Positions 44,687 through 53,525 of a DNA stretch of 58,661 bases are shown here, piece by piece. Both the position numbers and the translations under genes were made by a program. The notes under the pieces were generated by a model. That model was not told where the DNA came from and did no database searches. It saw only the letters and a list, made by a program, of their open reading frames with translations. The DNA is from Halieaceae bacterium (GTDB lineage: Bacteria; Pseudomonadota; Gammaproteobacteria; Pseudomonadales; Halieaceae), in contig JAPOQD010000061.1 in the NCBI GenBank assembly GCA_026710905.1, forward strand, positions 1-58,661, read 5' to 3'. Within the stretch, counting starts at the first letter, position 1. Each line of letters starts with the position of its first letter.

Positions 44687-45658
44687 CTAAGGCAGGATGA
44701 TGCTGCAGCCGGTGGTATCGCGCGCTTCCAGGTCCCGGTGAGCTTGCTGTACTTCGGCCAGAGCGTAACACTGGCGTATGTTCGGCTTGAGTTCACCAGA
44801 AGCCGTCAGGGCAAACACATCAGCCATGGCCTGGCGCATCTCCCGTGGGTCCGCGGCATAGGTGACAAGGCTGGGACGGGTAATGTACAGCGAACCCTTG
44901 GCGGTCAGAACCTGCAGGTCCAGAGGGCCGGGGGGGCCCGAAGCATTGCCGAAGGACACCAACAGCCCCCGCGGTCGCAACAAATCCAGCGACAGCTCAA
45001 AAGTATCCTTACCCACCCCATCGTAAATCACCGGCAGTTTTTCACCGCCGGTAATCTCCAATACTCGTTCCAGCACATTCTCGGTACGGTAATTGATTAC
45101 CTGGTGATAGCCATGCCGGCCGGCCAGTTCCACTTTGTCATCCGAGCCGGCCGTGCCGATGGCCCGGGCTCCAATCGCCCTGGCCCACTGCCCGAAGATC
45201 AGGCCCACGCCGCCGGCCGCGGCGTGAAACAGACAGGTTTCACCGGCCTGTAACGGTCTGGTGCGCTGTAGCAAATATTCGGCGGTCGCCCCTTTCAAAG
45301 CCAGGGCGGCGGCGCTCTCCAGGTCAATATCGTGCGGGACCCTGACCAGCCGCTCGGCGGGCAAATTCTGAGCCTCGGAATAGGCGCCAAGCCCGACGGA
45401 GAAGTAGACTACCCGGTCGCCCTCTGCCCATTCCGCACCTTCACCCACAGCAGTGACTATGCCGGCCGCTTCCAAACCGATGCCGCTGGGCAGGGGTACG
45501 GGATACAAGCCACTACGATGATAGGTATCGATATAGTTGAGGCCGATCGCCTCATTGCGCACTGTCACGAAGCCCGGCTGTGGCGGCGCCAGTTCCACCG
45601 TTTCCAGTTGCATGACCTGTGGTGCGCCGGTTTCATGAATACGAATTGCCCTGACCAT
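44687..45658 (-). CDS. qor: NADPH:quinone oxidoreductase (zinc-free MDR)
   Basis: 323 aa, cytoplasmic. Medium-chain dehydrogenase without zinc ligands. N-terminal GroES-like fold (GLNYIDTYHRSGLYPVPLPSGIGLEAAG, split by function: substrate cleft), and NADPH Rossmann loop AAAGGVGLIFGQWARAIGARAIGTAG. Matches the Qor (QOR1) subfamily, which reduces quinones by one electron. Forms a pair with the downstream hydrolase, possibly for detoxification. Confidence 0.92.
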   Translation of the reverse strand: MVRAIRIHETGAPQVMQLETVELAPPQPGFVTVRNEAIGLNYIDTYHRSGLYPVPLPSGIGLEAAGIVTAVGEGAEWAEGDRVVYFSVGLGAYSEAQNLPAERLVRVPHDIDLESAAALALKGATAEYLLQRTRPLQAGETCLFHAAAGGVGLIFGQWARAIGARAIGTAGSDDKVELAGRHGYHQVINYRTENVLERVLEITGGEKLPVIYDGVGKDTFELSLDLLRPRGLLVSFGNASGPPGPLDLQVLTAKGSLYITRPSLVTYAADPREMRQAMADVFALTASGELKPNIRQCYALAEVQQAHRDLEARDTTGCSIILP

Positions 45659-45917
45659 CCTGGGTTCCTGTCCTCGTTACTGGAGATGAATAGTTCCCTT
45701 CAGTCTATCGCATCGCTACACGAAGGGAAGCGCGCCACTCCTTCGAGGCCGCCAACAGGAAAAGATCCACCAGCACCCGGCCCAGGGCATCCGCATCAGC
45801 CGCGATCTGGCGGTAGCAGCCCCGGACCGCAGCTTCGGGATGGCTCAACTCCAAGCGGTTCAAGGTGCTCGAGCCCGCAAGCGGGACCGTTCATTATCGC
45901 CTGGGGGGAATGACGGG

Positions 45918-48668
45918 CTACATCGTCCAGGAGAAACTGAGTACAAACGTCGTGCCGGGGTCTTCTTCAAAAGTCACGGCGCTACTACGCTCTATCGTAA
46001 CGACCTCGCCGAGTAAGTTCTGCGCTTTCGCCTTGACTGTGATCCGGTCCGTCGGATACCAAAAGTAGGTAAAGTCGAGTGATTCGAACGGTTGTTCGAA
46101 ACCATCCGGCGATCCATTGCGGCCCGCAACATAGAGGCGTTCACCAAAGACATTGTATATCAGTGACGCGGTGTGTTTAGCGTTCGGTGAATCGTACCCG
46201 ACCATGACATTCGCGATGTAATCCGAGGCGCCAGTCAGCTTGCGCTCCGGGTTCGTCGGCACGTTTGCATTTGGGCCTGCAACGAGTTCCGAGTCCTGCA
46301 ACGTCAGGTTGCCCTGTACAAAGATCGTATCGAAGAAACCGCCGAGGAAAGCAAGTTCTTTCATGAGCTCGAATTCGACGCCCTGCACCTCGGCAGATTC
46401 GGCATTGATGATCTCCCGGGCAATCGTTGTGTCACTCGCCGGGATTTCAAAGAATTCGATCGGGTTAACGATGTCCTTGTGGAACAGCGTGATAGTGAAG
46501 TTATCACCATTCCCGAAGAACCACTCGGCACGAAGGTCAATGCTTTCGACTTCCGACGGCAAGACTCCCGGATTTCCACGCACGAGTTCGCCAGTTATCG
46601 GGTCGATGTATCCCGAGTCTGTAATCTCGCGCAGGTCCGGCCGAATAGCTGTCTCGCTGTAGCCGAGTCGAAGCTGGAACGTCTCCGCCCACCAACTGCC
46701 CATGTAGGTAATTCCAGCTGCAGGATAGATATTGTCTTCATTGAAAACGCCCTGCTGCAAAATTTCCGGATTGGCAGTCAGCTGCGGGTCATCTGCCGAA
46801 AAGCCCCATGGATTCCAGTCGACGGCAGCCTGGCGGTAGCCCTCCCATCGCGCACCTACAGCAACGCGCCAGGTGTCGCGCCACGTCCAGTCGGCCTTGC
46901 CCCACACCGAGTCCGTCATTGTCGCCGCGATATAACTGTTGGTGTTGGCGCCCTGGCGATCAAACACAGCATTGTTGGTAAACTGCTCTGCCCCGGGTAC
47001 AGGACTCGAAAAGTCCGGCGTGCCGGCCATGATGTTCTCGTCCGAGAACACCTCATCCAGGCCACCCTCGAGAACCGACGGATCCGACACACTCAGGTAT
47101 CCGAGACTGAACTGGCTCTGCCGGTAGGTACGCGCTTTCCGCGCATGATCCCACCCGCCACTTAGCTCAAGATATGAGTCGTCGAATTCGACCGGCGCCA
47201 TGACGCTCCAGCCATAGTTATCGACTTCATCGTCAAGCTCTGTGAAGCGGTAGTCGGCGGCGGAAGATAGCAGGCGAATATTTTCGCTGAGTACCTCCCC
47301 GGTTACCCGGTCTGTGAACGTTTCTGACGCGGCTTTGACCTGGTTCGGAATATCTGTCTCGGCCGTGGATGTCGAATAGAACCATTCGATGCTCGTCTTC
47401 TCCGGTAGCCATGACACGATCTTGCCGATGAATGGCAGGCGCTCGCGCATTTCGGTGCCGAGGTTATGCGTACCATCGATCTGGTGCGTGATCATATTCC
47501 GCTCTTCGAACTGCAAACGATAATCGCGGAAGCCGCGGCCGCTCGACTTCCGCCGGTTCTCGTTGAAGTAATCGAATACTTCGGTTTCATCATCGGTGTT
47601 ACGCAGGTACAAGCTTGTTGTCGCAATCTCGTGATCTTCACCCCACTTGAGTCCGAAGTTAAGCGTACCCGCAATGTCTACGCTACGCGTGGACTCTTCC
47701 TTGGCGCCGTTTTCTTCATCTGGCCGGCCGAAATTAGCAGTCGTAGTTTTGCGTAAGCGCCAGTCGGTCTCATACGAGCCACCAACGTTGAAGCCCGCAA
47801 TCCAGTCCGGACCAATATCGAAGCTGTTGCCGACGTTGGCGCGAAAACTGTAGTCGGGATGTGTGCTCTCTTTCTTGATTCCGATATTCCGATTCAGCGC
47901 AAGTGCCAACTCGCGATTCTCAAGCTGTGCGTCATACAGTGTCGCTCCCGGGTCCTGCCTTTTGAGAAAACTCAGTATTGAATTGACACTCGGATTACCC
48001 TGGTACGAAGCCACGCCGTTGATGATGTCACGTGACAATGCGCGGGTACCGTCGTCCGTGCCAAATGCATCGTCGCCGCCACCTTGGTAGCTGTTCACCG
48101 AACCCGGATTCTCGGAGTTCGCGCCGATACCTGCCTCGAAGTTAAGGACGAAACCGTCGGGGACACCCTTCGTGCGAATATCCATTGCACCGCCGCCAAA
48201 ATTGGCGGGCAGGTCCGCAGACCAGGCTTTTTGTACGCGCAGCGACTCGACGATGGACGTCGGGAACAGGTTCAGCGGGATAACATTGCGCGTCAGGTCA
48301 GGTGACGGAATCTGCGCCCGGTTGAGCGTGCTTTGGGAATAGCGCTCGCCGAGGCCACGGATGTACACGTACTTGTTCTGAACCAGTGTCACGCCAGGAA
48401 CTCGGCGCAGCGCGGCAGCGACCGTCGAGTCGCCCAGGCGGCTGATCGTATCGGAGCCAAGTAAGTCGGCAGCAAACGCATCGTTCATGCGTTCGTTGAC
48501 CAACTGCTGACCGGAACTGATGAAGCGGCCTTTGACCATGATTTCTTCCAGCACGCCCTCGTTTTCATTCTCATCGGCTTCCTGCGCCGCGGCCAACGCT
48601 GGCCACCACACAGTCAGCACGATGAGTGCATAGATGGATTTGTTCATTATTTTGTAAAGGTTTTTCAT
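45918..48668 (-). CDS. Large TonB-dependent receptor
   Basis: 916 aa outer-membrane receptor. Signal peptide (YALIVLTVWWPALAAAQ), TonB box region GVLEEIMVKGRF, then a plug with LGDSTVAAALRRVPGVTLVQ and YIRGLGERYSQSTLN. The plug continues with IPLNLFPTSIVESLRVQKA and LPANFGGGAMDIRTK, a subgroup distinct from the receptor at 5844. The barrel ends ...FVLSFSW-TM rather than in Phe. It lies 35 nt after a beta-helix lipoprotein gene on the same strand, so receptor and lipoprotein form one transcription unit. A little lower in G+C than its neighbours by eye. Ligand unknown. Confidence 0.92.
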   Translation of the reverse strand: MKNLYKIMNKSIYALIVLTVWWPALAAAQEADENENEGVLEEIMVKGRFISSGQQLVNERMNDAFAADLLGSDTISRLGDSTVAAALRRVPGVTLVQNKYVYIRGLGERYSQSTLNRAQIPSPDLTRNVIPLNLFPTSIVESLRVQKAWSADLPANFGGGAMDIRTKGVPDGFVLNFEAGIGANSENPGSVNSYQGGGDDAFGTDDGTRALSRDIINGVASYQGNPSVNSILSFLKRQDPGATLYDAQLENRELALALNRNIGIKKESTHPDYSFRANVGNSFDIGPDWIAGFNVGGSYETDWRLRKTTTANFGRPDEENGAKEESTRSVDIAGTLNFGLKWGEDHEIATTSLYLRNTDDETEVFDYFNENRRKSSGRGFRDYRLQFEERNMITHQIDGTHNLGTEMRERLPFIGKIVSWLPEKTSIEWFYSTSTAETDIPNQVKAASETFTDRVTGEVLSENIRLLSSAADYRFTELDDEVDNYGWSVMAPVEFDDSYLELSGGWDHARKARTYRQSQFSLGYLSVSDPSVLEGGLDEVFSDENIMAGTPDFSSPVPGAEQFTNNAVFDRQGANTNSYIAATMTDSVWGKADWTWRDTWRVAVGARWEGYRQAAVDWNPWGFSADDPQLTANPEILQQGVFNEDNIYPAAGITYMGSWWAETFQLRLGYSETAIRPDLREITDSGYIDPITGELVRGNPGVLPSEVESIDLRAEWFFGNGDNFTITLFHKDIVNPIEFFEIPASDTTIAREIINAESAEVQGVEFELMKELAFLGGFFDTIFVQGNLTLQDSELVAGPNANVPTNPERKLTGASDYIANVMVGYDSPNAKHTASLIYNVFGERLYVAGRNGSPDGFEQPFESLDFTYFWYPTDRITVKAKAQNLLGEVVTIERSSAVTFEEDPGTTFVLSFSWTM

Positions 48669-48703
48669 TGGTCAGCCCATTTCCCGTTGAATTACCCAAT
48701 CAT

Positions 48704-50386
48704 TTACTCGAACCAAAGCGGCTGGCCGCGATTGGTGTCTGAGATTCCAAACGCCCAGGGTGCGGTCCAGTCCGCCGTTGCTTCAACAGCACCGAGGAAG
48801 TCGCCGCTGGTCGGCGCGGTCGTCGCAATTGGCGCTGCACCGTCAACGAATGACGTTGCCCAGCTGAGTGAGTAGATCGGCTGCGCGCCTTCGAGGAGCT
48901 GCAGATCCGTGTCTGCGGCCGCGGTTGGATTCTGGGCAGTACCGTCGGCGACGGTTGCGAACTGGTTACCGACGCTCTCGGCCCAGGCCTGCTCGCTGGC
49001 AAACGCTCCGGTAGCATTACCCTTCGAAGGCTCCTGGCAGGCAACGATCACCGAGTTCAGCTGCAGGTCGCCATTGACGGCCGCATCCTGTGTCTCCGGA
49101 TTGTCGATTCGCAGGCAGTAGTTGTCGTCGTTGTCCGTCTGGTCATTAGCACCAAAGGACGAGATCAACAGGGAGTCATTGATGACCGGGTGAATGCCTT
49201 CACGCAGGCGCCAGCCGGCGCCTTCGCCGTGCGTACCGCCGAGATTCGCAGACACGATGCACGTCAGGTTGCTGATGGTCGGAGCACTGTTCAGTCCTCG
49301 CGCTATCAGGTCAGCATTGCGGGCAGTCTCAGTCTCCCTGTAGGAGCCGATGCCATCCGCCTCAATGCAGTGATTGCCATCATTCTGCGACTGGATAACC
49401 AGTGCATTGGTGATGGAACCGTTCCAACCTTCGTCCACGTCGATCGAATCATCACGAACATACAGCGCGACGAGGTTGGTGAAGCTGACCGAACCACCGA
49501 ACATTTCGATGCCATCGTCAAACGTCGAGTAAACCTGCAGGTTTTCGACAACTGTCGAGCTTCCCACACCACCAAAAGAGATGCCGTTCAGTTCGTCACC
49601 ATTGGCAACTTCAGCGCCCGTGTGCTTGACGACAACGTAGCGAAGGATGCCCGAATCGTCGGCATCGTTATCGCCACCGTACTGTGACTCGTCATCACCG
49701 GCGGAACCCTCGGCTTCAATGTGGCATTCGGGATTGGCCGGATCCAGCATGAAACCAGCGTCGCCGCGGGTGCCCACGTAGCTGCACTTGTTGCTGACGC
49801 CGAAACCGTTGATGACGATACCGCCCCACTGCTGAACATCTTCGGGGCCAACCGTACCGTTGATATCGGAGACCGACGTGAACGTGATCGGTGCATCGGC
49901 GGTGCCGTTTGCCAGGATACGCGAGCCGCGATTAATGATGATGAAGTCTTTGTTGGTCTGGAACGCGAGCGTCGCGCCAGCTTCGACCGTCAACGTCGGT
50001 CCATCACCGCCCGCGGCAATGCCTGCTGCCTGCAGGTCCGCATTGCTGCGATACGTTTCACCAACAAACAGGCTGGAGGTAAAGACATGCGCGCCACCAT
50101 CCGCAAGCGCCGGAATGAGGAGGTCGACTGTCAGGTTGTTCTTGGGACCTACGAATGCCGATCCATACGTGCAGTTGCCATTACCATCAGCCGTACCCTG
50201 GATCGTTTGCCCGTTGCGGACGTAGGAAGCGCAGATGTCGTTCTCGCCGCCTCCACCACCGGTAACTGTTGTGTTGTTGCTGTTGCTCACTGCGGTCTCG
50301 GGTTGAATATTAATGTCGCCACTTCCACCACAGGCGGCCACTAATCCGCTGACAAGAATTACCGTGAATAATTTATTGCAGTTCAT
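48704..50386 (-). CDS. Lipoprotein with right-handed beta-helix-like repeats
   Basis: 560 aa. Lipobox LVAAC-GGSG near residue 19 shows it is lipid-anchored. A low-complexity linker (SNSNNTTVTGGGGGEND) is followed by a parallel beta-helix-like body with repeated turns such as LTVEAGATLAFQTNKDFIIINRG, GGIVINGFGVSN, GILRYVVVKHTG and LYVRDDSIDVDEGWNG. Many Asp/Asn-rich turns suggest calcium binding. First gene before the TonB receptor; by analogy with receptor/lipoprotein pairs it may capture the receptor's ligand at the cell surface. No enzyme signature was recognised. Confidence 0.82.
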   Translation of the reverse strand: MNCNKLFTVILVSGLVAACGGSGDINIQPETAVSNSNNTTVTGGGGGENDICASYVRNGQTIQGTADGNGNCTYGSAFVGPKNNLTVDLLIPALADGGAHVFTSSLFVGETYRSNADLQAAGIAAGGDGPTLTVEAGATLAFQTNKDFIIINRGSRILANGTADAPITFTSVSDINGTVGPEDVQQWGGIVINGFGVSNKCSYVGTRGDAGFMLDPANPECHIEAEGSAGDDESQYGGDNDADDSGILRYVVVKHTGAEVANGDELNGISFGGVGSSTVVENLQVYSTFDDGIEMFGGSVSFTNLVALYVRDDSIDVDEGWNGSITNALVIQSQNDGNHCIEADGIGSYRETETARNADLIARGLNSAPTISNLTCIVSANLGGTHGEGAGWRLREGIHPVINDSLLISSFGANDQTDNDDNYCLRIDNPETQDAAVNGDLQLNSVIVACQEPSKGNATGAFASEQAWAESVGNQFATVADGTAQNPTAAADTDLQLLEGAQPIYSLSWATSFVDGAAPIATTAPTSGDFLGAVEATADWTAPWAFGISDTNRGQPLWFE

Positions 50387-50699
50387 TTTCTCTCCTGAAC
50401 AAGTGCGCGCGCGCCTGTCGCACGCGTGTATCTGATAATTGATGCCGGAAAGGTAGACGTGTTTCGTGGAGGTGCTGTGACAGATTCGTTAAGAATCTGT
50501 TACAAGTCGCTTATCAGGACTTGAGCGAGAACCTGTATCCAGTAGCGCAATGATGGTCAGTTTTCTGCCGGAGTTCTATCTTGTGTGTGCAGTCCGTGGG
50601 AGTTAGATAAATTGTGTGGGTGTACACTGTGAGCCCATGGGACCTCCTTGCCGGGTTGCAGCCGGGAGCAACATGATTCGGATATACCAGGGGAACAAC
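50387..50699. other. Divergent intergenic region
   Basis: Separates the lipoprotein-receptor operon (minus) from the DUF3604 gene (plus) and must contain both promoters. The clear signal is the dyad at 50474-50504. CGCGCGCGCC-type alternating sequence at 50404-50416 lies in the lipoprotein leader. No strong -35/-10 pair was identified. Confidence 0.5.
50474..50504. promoter_or_regulatory. Operator-like dyad, possible Pho-box-like site
   Basis: GTGACAGATTC-GTTAA-GAATCTGTTAC: 11-bp arms, 10 of 11 paired. It also contains CTGTGAC (50475) and CTGTTAC (50497) as direct repeats 22 bp apart, two 11-bp steps, the spacing of PhoB half-sites, although the middle unit (TCGTTAA) fits poorly. It lies 90 bp upstream of the lipoprotein start. 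Confidence 0.5.
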
Positions 50700-52679
50700 A
50701 TGCACCGACTGATTCTGTCCGCCGCCATCCTGTTATCCGCATGCGGCGGCGAGACGCCGCTGACGGAGCAGACCAATGACTTCGCTGGCCGCGGCAGCAA
50801 CAATCCGAACACCCTGCTGGAACCGCTAACCGGGCTGCTGGACCTGGCGCCGCCACCGGCCAACCCGGAGCGCAATGCCTACTTTGGCGACCTGCACGTG
50901 CACACCGCCTATTCTTTTGACGCCTACGCCTTCGGCACCACCGCGACGCCATACGATGCCTATCGCTATGCCAGGGGGGAAGCGCTCACTCACCCGAGCG
51001 GCTACCAGATTCAATTGCAGACGCCTCTGGATTTCTACGCCGTAACCGACCACGCCATGTTTCTGGGGGTGGTCAAGGAAGCCGCGGATACCCGTAGCGA
51101 ATTTTCGCGATACCAGATAGCGGAATCCCTTCACGATATCAACGACCCGGACAACATGGACAGAGGCAGCATCACACAGCGAGTCAGGCTGTTTGCCAAC
51201 TTTATCCCGGATATGCTGGAGGGTTTGCAAAATGGCAGTATTGATCCGGAACTGTCCAATGGCATCACCCGCCGCGCCTGGCTGGACACGATCAGAGCTG
51301 CCGGGCAATTCAATGAGCCGGGGCAATTCACCACCTTTGTGGCCTATGAATACACCAGCGGTTCCGATGACCGGGGTAATCTGCATCGCAACGTAATTTT
51401 CAGGGGCGCGGAACGGCTGCCCGTGGCGCCCTTCTCACGTTTCAACTCGCAGAACCCGGAGGGGCTGTGGGATTGGATGGATGGATTGCGCGAACAGGGA
51501 GTCGAAAGCCTGGCTATCCCCCACAACTCGAACGGCTCCAACGGACAGATGTTCAAACTGGAAGATTGGGCCGGCAATCCGCTGGATGATCAGTACGCCG
51601 CACGGCGCATGCGCAACGAACCGCTGGTGGAAGTCACCCAGATCAAGGGCACATCGGACACACATCCCCTGCTGTCACCGAATGACGAGTGGGCGAACTT
51701 TGAAATCTACCCCTTCCGCGTTGGCACCAGTCTGCCCAGCCAGCCTTCCGGGGGGTATGTACGCGAAGCCTACCTGAACGGCCTGGCGTTGGAGGCGCAA
51801 GGCATTGCCAACCCGTTCCGCTTTGGCCTGGTGGCGGCCAGCGATACCCATGTGGCTGGCGCCGGCTTCGATGAAGCCAGCTTTTTCTCCAAAGCTGGAA
51901 TTCTTGATGGCGACGCCGTTGGCCGTGGTTCGGTTTCGCCCTCTTTCCTCTACGGCGCCATGATACGCCTGATGGAGCCGGAATTGATCAGGGAAGTTGA
52001 GGGACGCAAGTACATCGGCAACTCGGGGTTTGAAACCTGGAGCGCCTCCGGCATCAGCGGCGTCTGGGCGGAAGAGAATACCAGGGAAGCCATCTATAGC
52101 GCCTTCCACCGCAAAGAGACCTTCGCCACCAGCGGTCCACGCATCAAGCTACGATTTTTCGCCGGGACCAGTTTCGAACCCACCATGCTGCAGGCCGGGG
52201 ACATGGTCCGGCAGGCCTATGAGCAGGGGGTAAGCATGGGCGGCGAACTGGCCGCGGCGGGCTCGGCGCCAAAATTTCTGGTCTGGGCGGTGGGTGACCC
52301 GCTCGGCGCCCCGCTCCAGCGCCTGCAGATCATCAAGGGTTACCTGAAGAATGACCAGCCGGTGGAGAAGATTTTCGACGTTGCCTGCGCAGACGGATTT
52401 CAACCTGGCCCCGGCCATCGCTGCCCGGACAATGGCGCCAGGGTCAACCTTGCCGATTGTTCGATCAGCGCTGAGTTGGGCGATGTGGAATTGCTGACCC
52501 TGTGGGAAGATCCCGAATACGATGCCGAGTTGGACGCCTTCTATTACGTGCGGGTTCTGGAGAACCCGACATGCCGCTGGTCCACCTGGGATGCACTGCG
52601 GGCGGGGGTAGCGCCCAGGTCCGATCTGCCCGCAACTATTCAGGAACGGGCCTGGACTTCGCCGATATGGGTAAGATAA
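50700..52679 (+). CDS. DUF3604 domain lipoprotein (PHP-like)
   Basis: 659 aa from ATG 50700, with AGGGGA 6 nt upstream; GTG 50616 in the same frame would spoil the signal. MHRLILSAAILLSACGG is a lipoprotein signal with lipobox LSAC. The domain begins NAYFGDLHVHTAYSFDAYAFG, with a metal-binding HVHT like PHP hydrolases. Further conserved parts are VTDHAMFLG, AIPHNSNGSNGQMF and ASDTHVAG, and the family-typical end is AWTSPIWVR. Enzymatic role of DUF3604 is not established; metal-dependent hydrolase is an inference from the histidines. Common in marine heterotrophs. Confidence 0.88.
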   Translation: MHRLILSAAILLSACGGETPLTEQTNDFAGRGSNNPNTLLEPLTGLLDLAPPPANPERNAYFGDLHVHTAYSFDAYAFGTTATPYDAYRYARGEALTHPSGYQIQLQTPLDFYAVTDHAMFLGVVKEAADTRSEFSRYQIAESLHDINDPDNMDRGSITQRVRLFANFIPDMLEGLQNGSIDPELSNGITRRAWLDTIRAAGQFNEPGQFTTFVAYEYTSGSDDRGNLHRNVIFRGAERLPVAPFSRFNSQNPEGLWDWMDGLREQGVESLAIPHNSNGSNGQMFKLEDWAGNPLDDQYAARRMRNEPLVEVTQIKGTSDTHPLLSPNDEWANFEIYPFRVGTSLPSQPSGGYVREAYLNGLALEAQGIANPFRFGLVAASDTHVAGAGFDEASFFSKAGILDGDAVGRGSVSPSFLYGAMIRLMEPELIREVEGRKYIGNSGFETWSASGISGVWAEENTREAIYSAFHRKETFATSGPRIKLRFFAGTSFEPTMLQAGDMVRQAYEQGVSMGGELAAAGSAPKFLVWAVGDPLGAPLQRLQIIKGYLKNDQPVEKIFDVACADGFQPGPGHRCPDNGARVNLADCSISAELGDVELLTLWEDPEYDAELDAFYYVRVLENPTCRWSTWDALRAGVAPRSDLPATIQERAWTSPIWVR

Positions 52680-52801
52680 TTTATCATGATGAAGTACTGA
52701 CTTTACTTTACGAAGTAAAAACACTGCCGGCCAAGGCCCAGGACTGATCCACCCCCGCAAAATCTGAACACGAGCATGGAGTTCTCCGATATGGGTAAGA
52801 T
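52653..52801 (+). repeat. 25-bp direct repeat spanning the DUF3604 end and the next gene start
   Basis: TGGACTTCGCCGATATGGG-TAAGAT at 52653-52677 and TGGAGTTCTCCGATATGGG-TAAGAT at 52777-52801: 23 of 25 identical, 124 bp apart. The first encodes the conserved DUF3604 C-terminus (WTSPIWVR); the second holds the ribosome site and start of the SnoaL-like gene. Between them is a perfect hairpin TTTACTT-TACG-AAGTAAA (52702-52719). Confidence 0.85.
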
Positions 52802-53348
52802 GAATCAGGAAGAAGCACTACAAGCGCTGCTGGACAAGGAAGCCATCCGTGAACTTGTACAAATCTATTGCCGCGCCTCGGACCGTCACGACCACGAGTT
52901 GATGCGCAGCCTCTACCACGAGGAAGCTACCGATGATCACGGCTCGTTCTTCAAGGGGCTGGCGATGGAGTTCATCGACCGATTGCCGGAAATACAGGCG
53001 CCCATGGAGATTCTCCACCACAATGTCACCACCCATAATATTGAACTGAACGGGGACCGGGCCGAGGGGGAAACCTACGTTCTCGCCTTCCACAAGGTGA
53101 AAACCGACACGGGCGCCTTTGATCTGCTGATCGGCGGGCGTTATTTCGATACCTACGAAAAACGCAACGGGGTATGGAAATTTTCCAGCCGCGCCGTGCT
53201 GGCGGATTGGGCCAACTTGCACGATCCATCCATCGTCAATCTGGACAATCCGGTGGTTGCCGGCTCCCACATCGGCAAACCGGGAACCGCCGACCCTTCC
53301 TACCGGTTTTTTGACGGCTTCCAGCGCGGGCAGCGCCGGCTCGGCTAG
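52791..53348 (+). CDS. SnoaL-like (NTF2-fold) protein
   Basis: 185 aa from ATG 52791, which has GGAG 9 nt upstream; ATG 52776 would add five residues. Cone-shaped NTF2 fold: helix 1 ALLDKEAIRELVQIYCRASDRHDHELMRSLYHEEATDDHG (in two parts), core strands EGETYVLAFHKVKT and LIGGRYFDTYEKRNGVWKFSSR. This group (SnoaL_4) includes isomerases, dehydratases and many uncharacterised proteins; the RHDHELMRSLYH pattern is usual. Cytoplasmic. Probably follows the DUF3604 gene in one transcript. Confidence 0.85.
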   Translation: MGKMNQEEALQALLDKEAIRELVQIYCRASDRHDHELMRSLYHEEATDDHGSFFKGLAMEFIDRLPEIQAPMEILHHNVTTHNIELNGDRAEGETYVLAFHKVKTDTGAFDLLIGGRYFDTYEKRNGVWKFSSRAVLADWANLHDPSIVNLDNPVVAGSHIGKPGTADPSYRFFDGFQRGQRRLG

Positions 53349-53408
53349 CCGGCGTTATATTCCCGGCACATTGCCCGACCCGAATTCCTGTACCCCAGGG
53401 GATAGATA

Positions 53409-53525
53409 ATGGCGCAGGCATCCACATTGGAACTCGTATCCACTGACTATCGGCTGGACCGTGAACGCCAGGCCGATCTTTCAGGCGAATGTCCTCGCTT
53501 CCATGGCGCCGAACCTCCTTCATGA
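53409..53525 (+). CDS. Possible 38-aa leader peptide upstream of the sulfatase-type gene
   Basis: ATG 53409 has AGGGGA 6-7 nt upstream, a better ribosome site than the next gene has. The frame runs 38 codons and its stop overlaps the next start as ATGA, the arrangement of translational coupling. The product (MAQASTLELVSTDYRLDRER, then a short Cys- and Pro-containing end) matches nothing I recognise. It may instead be a gene remnant. Confidence 0.4.
   Translation: MAQASTLELVSTDYRLDRERQADLSGECPRFHGAEPPS

Noticed and set aside
50616..50699. GTG 50616 as start of the DUF3604 protein
   Set aside because: It would put 28 polar residues before an evident lipoprotein signal; ATG 50700 has its own AGGGGA.
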